From Odoribacter splanchnicus DSM 20712 (GTDB lineage Bacteria > Bacteroidota > Bacteroidia > Bacteroidales > Marinifilaceae), in the NCBI RefSeq assembly GCF_000190535.1, contig NC_015160.1, forward strand, positions 4,216,001 through 4,280,000: a stretch of DNA of 64,000 nt. Direction: 5' to 3'. Of this stretch, positions 61,638 through 64,000 are shown piece by piece (position 1 is the stretch's first letter; each line of letters begins with the position of its first letter). The notes under the pieces were generated by a model. The model was not told the origin of the DNA and did not search any database. It was given only the letters and a program-made list of their open reading frames with translations. Made by a program: the position numbers and the translations under genes.

Positions 61638-62325
61638 ATGAACAGATACATATTTATCGGTTTGCTGTGCTTCGTGATCGGAGCCTGTACCCATCATACA
61701 ACCGGATTTTACGAAGGGCCGCGGTATTTGTCTTTCGTCAATGAAAAAGGAGCCGATACTGCATTTATTTCTTTTGCCAATTATCCCGGAGCATCGACTC
61801 ATGAAGTTGCTTTTGTTTTGAAGCTGACCGGAAATATACTGGAAGAGGATTTGACTTACCGCCTGGAAGTAGTGGATAGTCTGACGACTGCAGGAACGAC
61901 TGACTACCAACTTCCCGAACACCTGGTTTTCCGGAAAGACCGGGTGACGGATACGCTGGTAGTGACTGTAATGAATTCGAATCCCTTGTTGACAGAACAG
62001 ACTTTATCAGTTGGTTTGCGGATCGTTGCAAACGAGCATTTCCGGCCCGGTCTGGATGGGCAACAAAGAGCCAAACTGACCTTTACCGCTGTGAAGAGCA
62101 AGCCGGAATGGTGGAAGGGAGAATTGGAGTCCTTGATATTGGGAGAGTATTCATCCAAAAAAATGGAGGAGTTTATCTTGTGCACAGGGGTGAATACCCT
62201 GGAAGGGGGTCGAACTTTCTGTTGCCAGAGCGTATACCTTACAATTTAAACGGTATTGCATAGAACATAATATTATGTGGGACGATAATGTGACTCCGAT
62301 GGTTGATAAAATCCCTTGTTATTAA
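61638..62325 (+). pseudogene. DUF4843-type lipoprotein, frameshifted at a G5 run
   Basis: The lipobox is in FIGLLCFVIGAC, and the body matches the DUF4843 lipoproteins found after RagAB pairs (YLSFVNEKGADTAFISF ... EWWKGELESLILGEYSSKK). The open frame ends early at 62249 with an unlikely tail. Removing one G from the five-G run at 62205-62209 restores VELSVARAYTLQFKRYCIEH and a stop at 62325, only 18 bases before the next gene and giving a normal family length. It could be phase-variable, broken, or a sequencing error. The open frame starts at the ATG at 61620; the ATG at 61638 is a better signal-peptide start. Confidence 0.75.
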
Positions 62326-62343
62326 TTTATAATTCCGATACCT

Positions 62344-63912
62344 ATGAAAAATAAAATATATTTATTGTATTGGCTGCTGGCTTTTCTGTCTGTAGGGTGT
62401 TACGACGACAAAGGCAATAACGATTATCGTTTTGTAAATACGATCGAGGTGGAACCTTTCGGGCAGGATTCCTATCCCTGGGCAGCTCTGGGAGATACGG
62501 TCCGGTATAAACCGGTTCTGCATTTTGCAAGCGGGAACGGGGACGAACTCGATTTGGCATATGAGTGGACATTTGCCGGTAAAACGATCGGAGACGAACT
62601 TAACCTGGAATGGATTGTAGATACTGTAGCTACGGGACAGGTGATCCTGAGGGTAACCGACCGGGCAAACGGATTGGTATACAGCAATCAGAAATCGCTC
62701 CGGATAGATTCTCCCTATAAAAGTAAAGGCTGGATGATTTTGTCTGAGAAGAACGGTCAGTCTTCTCTGGGGTTTGTCCGGGAAATGATTACTGCTTACG
62801 AGATGGATGATTTAGGGATATATTGTGTTTTTGATAATCAGACTTTCCCGGATGTCTACGAAGAAACGAACGGGGAAGTATTGGGTAGTGGTCCGGTCCG
62901 GATAACCGAGCATTTTTCCCGGACTGCTCCGGGATCGTTGCTGATTTTACAACAGGGAGCTCCGGGCTGTATCGATATCGACGGGAATACTTTATTGCGC
63001 GATATTTATCTGTCGGAGACTTTTATGGACGGAGTATTCCCGGAACAGTTCGAACCGGTGAATGCAACCTGGATGCATTGGCTGGATGTCATTGAAAATA
63101 AAGATGGACGGTTGTATACCCGGTTGAAGTATTCCGATGCCTTGTTTAATTCGGGTTATTTTATTACCGAGCCTGTTCTGGTCGGTGAAGAAGAGGTGCG
63201 TGGACATTTGTTGGATTGTGATTGGCAGGCGGTAGGGTATACCGTGGTACACGACCGTGGAACGGCTGCAAATCCCCGTAACCGTCTGGCAGCTGTTTTT
63301 GATTTCCGTGATTTTTGGGGGGTGAACTACGCCGGATATGCAGCTGTTTTTCCGGAAGCCGACAAGGGATGGCCTGACGGTTTTGTTCCTCTGAACGATT
63401 TGGGGGATCATGAGTTGATCTATTTCAGAGGATGGGGGGATTGGAGTGGTGGATATTATTATATGATACTTAAAACTCCCGGAGGAAAATACTTACAACA
63501 GACCTTTACTTTAAAACGTTCGACAGCAGAATTGTACTATGAGGAGGGTAGCCTTGCTGTTCAGGAATTACCGTCCGGATTCGTGTATGAGGATTGTTTA
63601 CCCTATGTTTTGTCGACGGATAAGTACCTGTTATTGATGAAAGGAAACGACATGTACTATTACAATTATGCTTCTCCGGGAGACGGTGTGTCGTTTTATT
63701 GGCATTTCGATGCTCCGGTAAAACATATGACTGCATCGGTTCAGGGACATCCTCAGCTGGGATGTGCTTTGGCGAACGGGCAGTTTGTTATTCTGAATGT
63801 GAAGCTCATAAAGAACAGACCGGAAGAGAAGCGCTTGTATTGGCAGACTCCTGCTGAGGTCGATTTGGGAAATCCGGTATCCTTGATTTATAAAACTTCC
63901 GGTCAGTTATAG
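62344..63912 (+). CDS. PKD-like family lipoprotein
   Basis: A 522-residue lipoprotein with signal LLYWLLAFLSVGC followed by YDDKGNNDYRFVNTIEV, the typical start of the PKD-like lipoproteins that accompany RagA/RagB and DUF4843 genes. The N-terminal roughly 110 residues form PKD-type Ig folds (LDLAYEWTFAGKTIGDELNLEW). The rest is a beta-propeller-like region (KGWMILSEKNGQSSLGFV ...). It is the last gene of the SusCD operon seen here and is complete. A surface-binding role for the same substrate is inferred. Confidence 0.83.
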   Translation: MKNKIYLLYWLLAFLSVGCYDDKGNNDYRFVNTIEVEPFGQDSYPWAALGDTVRYKPVLHFASGNGDELDLAYEWTFAGKTIGDELNLEWIVDTVATGQVILRVTDRANGLVYSNQKSLRIDSPYKSKGWMILSEKNGQSSLGFVREMITAYEMDDLGIYCVFDNQTFPDVYEETNGEVLGSGPVRITEHFSRTAPGSLLILQQGAPGCIDIDGNTLLRDIYLSETFMDGVFPEQFEPVNATWMHWLDVIENKDGRLYTRLKYSDALFNSGYFITEPVLVGEEEVRGHLLDCDWQAVGYTVVHDRGTAANPRNRLAAVFDFRDFWGVNYAGYAAVFPEADKGWPDGFVPLNDLGDHELIYFRGWGDWSGGYYYMILKTPGGKYLQQTFTLKRSTAELYYEEGSLAVQELPSGFVYEDCLPYVLSTDKYLLLMKGNDMYYYNYASPGDGVSFYWHFDAPVKHMTASVQGHPQLGCALANGQFVILNVKLIKNRPEEKRLYWQTPAEVDLGNPVSLIYKTSGQL

Positions 63913-63927
63913 TCCGGATCTGCATAA

Positions 63928-63963
63928 GACGGTTCACAGATGTCCTGGCATCTGTGAACCGTC
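63928..63963 (+). terminator. Strong hairpin after the SusCD operon
   Basis: GACGGTTCACAGATG pairs perfectly with CATCTGTGAACCGTC around a 6-base loop, 15 bases past the stop of the PKD-like gene. There is only a weak T content after it. Confidence 0.55.
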
Positions 63964-64000
63964 TGTATATCGTTTGGGGAGGCTGATAAAGGGAGGAAAC

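Overview
The window is Bacteroidales chromosome. It carries SusC/SusD-type genes, FecI/FecR regulators, gliding-type (GldA/GldFG-like) ABC genes, Mfa/FimA-like fimbrillins and TAnnTTTG -7 promoter boxes. The gene mix would suit an Odoribacteraceae-like gut species, but that placement is inference. I saw no tRNA, rRNA or CRISPR array.

Layout. (1) 79-13767 is a surface-polysaccharide region: two WaaP-like kinases, GT2, GT4 and GT9 glycosyltransferases, an O-antigen ligase/polymerase, a four-gene minus-strand operon (PLP aminotransferase, nucleotidyltransferase, CDP-glycerol-transferase-like enzyme, kinase), Wzi with an IspD-family cytidylyltransferase, and a TviC/TviB-like pair for UDP-HexNAc uronate. 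(2) 13850-28768 is mostly core genome: GH92 mannosidase, TrmN6, the DUF1573-YajC-YbbR-CoaE-DnaJ cluster, AMP nucleosidase, QueA, a TPR regulator and MeaB. A small AT-rich lipoprotein pair lies within it, and one member is frameshifted at an 8-T tract. (3) 29208-46861 is a 17.65 kb accessory segment bounded by two non-identical IS982-family elements in the same orientation, with the 6-bp repeat ATAATT at its outer edges. It separates the DUF4954 gene from what looks like its own terminator. (4) 46890-63912 returns to resident genes: DUF4954, ECF sigma/FecR, an ABC transporter with two GldF-GldG fusions, then SusC, SusD, a frameshifted DUF4843 lipoprotein and a PKD-like lipoprotein.

The main discovery lies in the accessory segment. 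It is a diversity-generating retroelement (DGR) cassette with two variable fimbrillin-like target proteins, an Avd-like gene and one template repeat. Three 128-bp segments (31688-31815, 32421-32548, 34166-34293, sense on minus) align without gaps. Both variable repeats differ from the template only where the template has A on the sense strand; I counted 21 and 20 such changes. Hairpins follow both variable repeats. No reverse transcriptase gene is present: where one is expected downstream of the template there is a small lipoprotein gene and then the right end of an IS982 element. The cassette is therefore either orphaned or served by a reverse transcriptase elsewhere.

The same segment carries an operon of a zinc-ribbon protein, a BMP-type binding lipoprotein, and a binding-protein/legumain (C13) protease fusion with an apparently intact His/Cys dyad. 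It also has a TPR-AraC regulator beside two lipoprotein genes. Together these look like a mobile cell-surface adhesion and sensing module.
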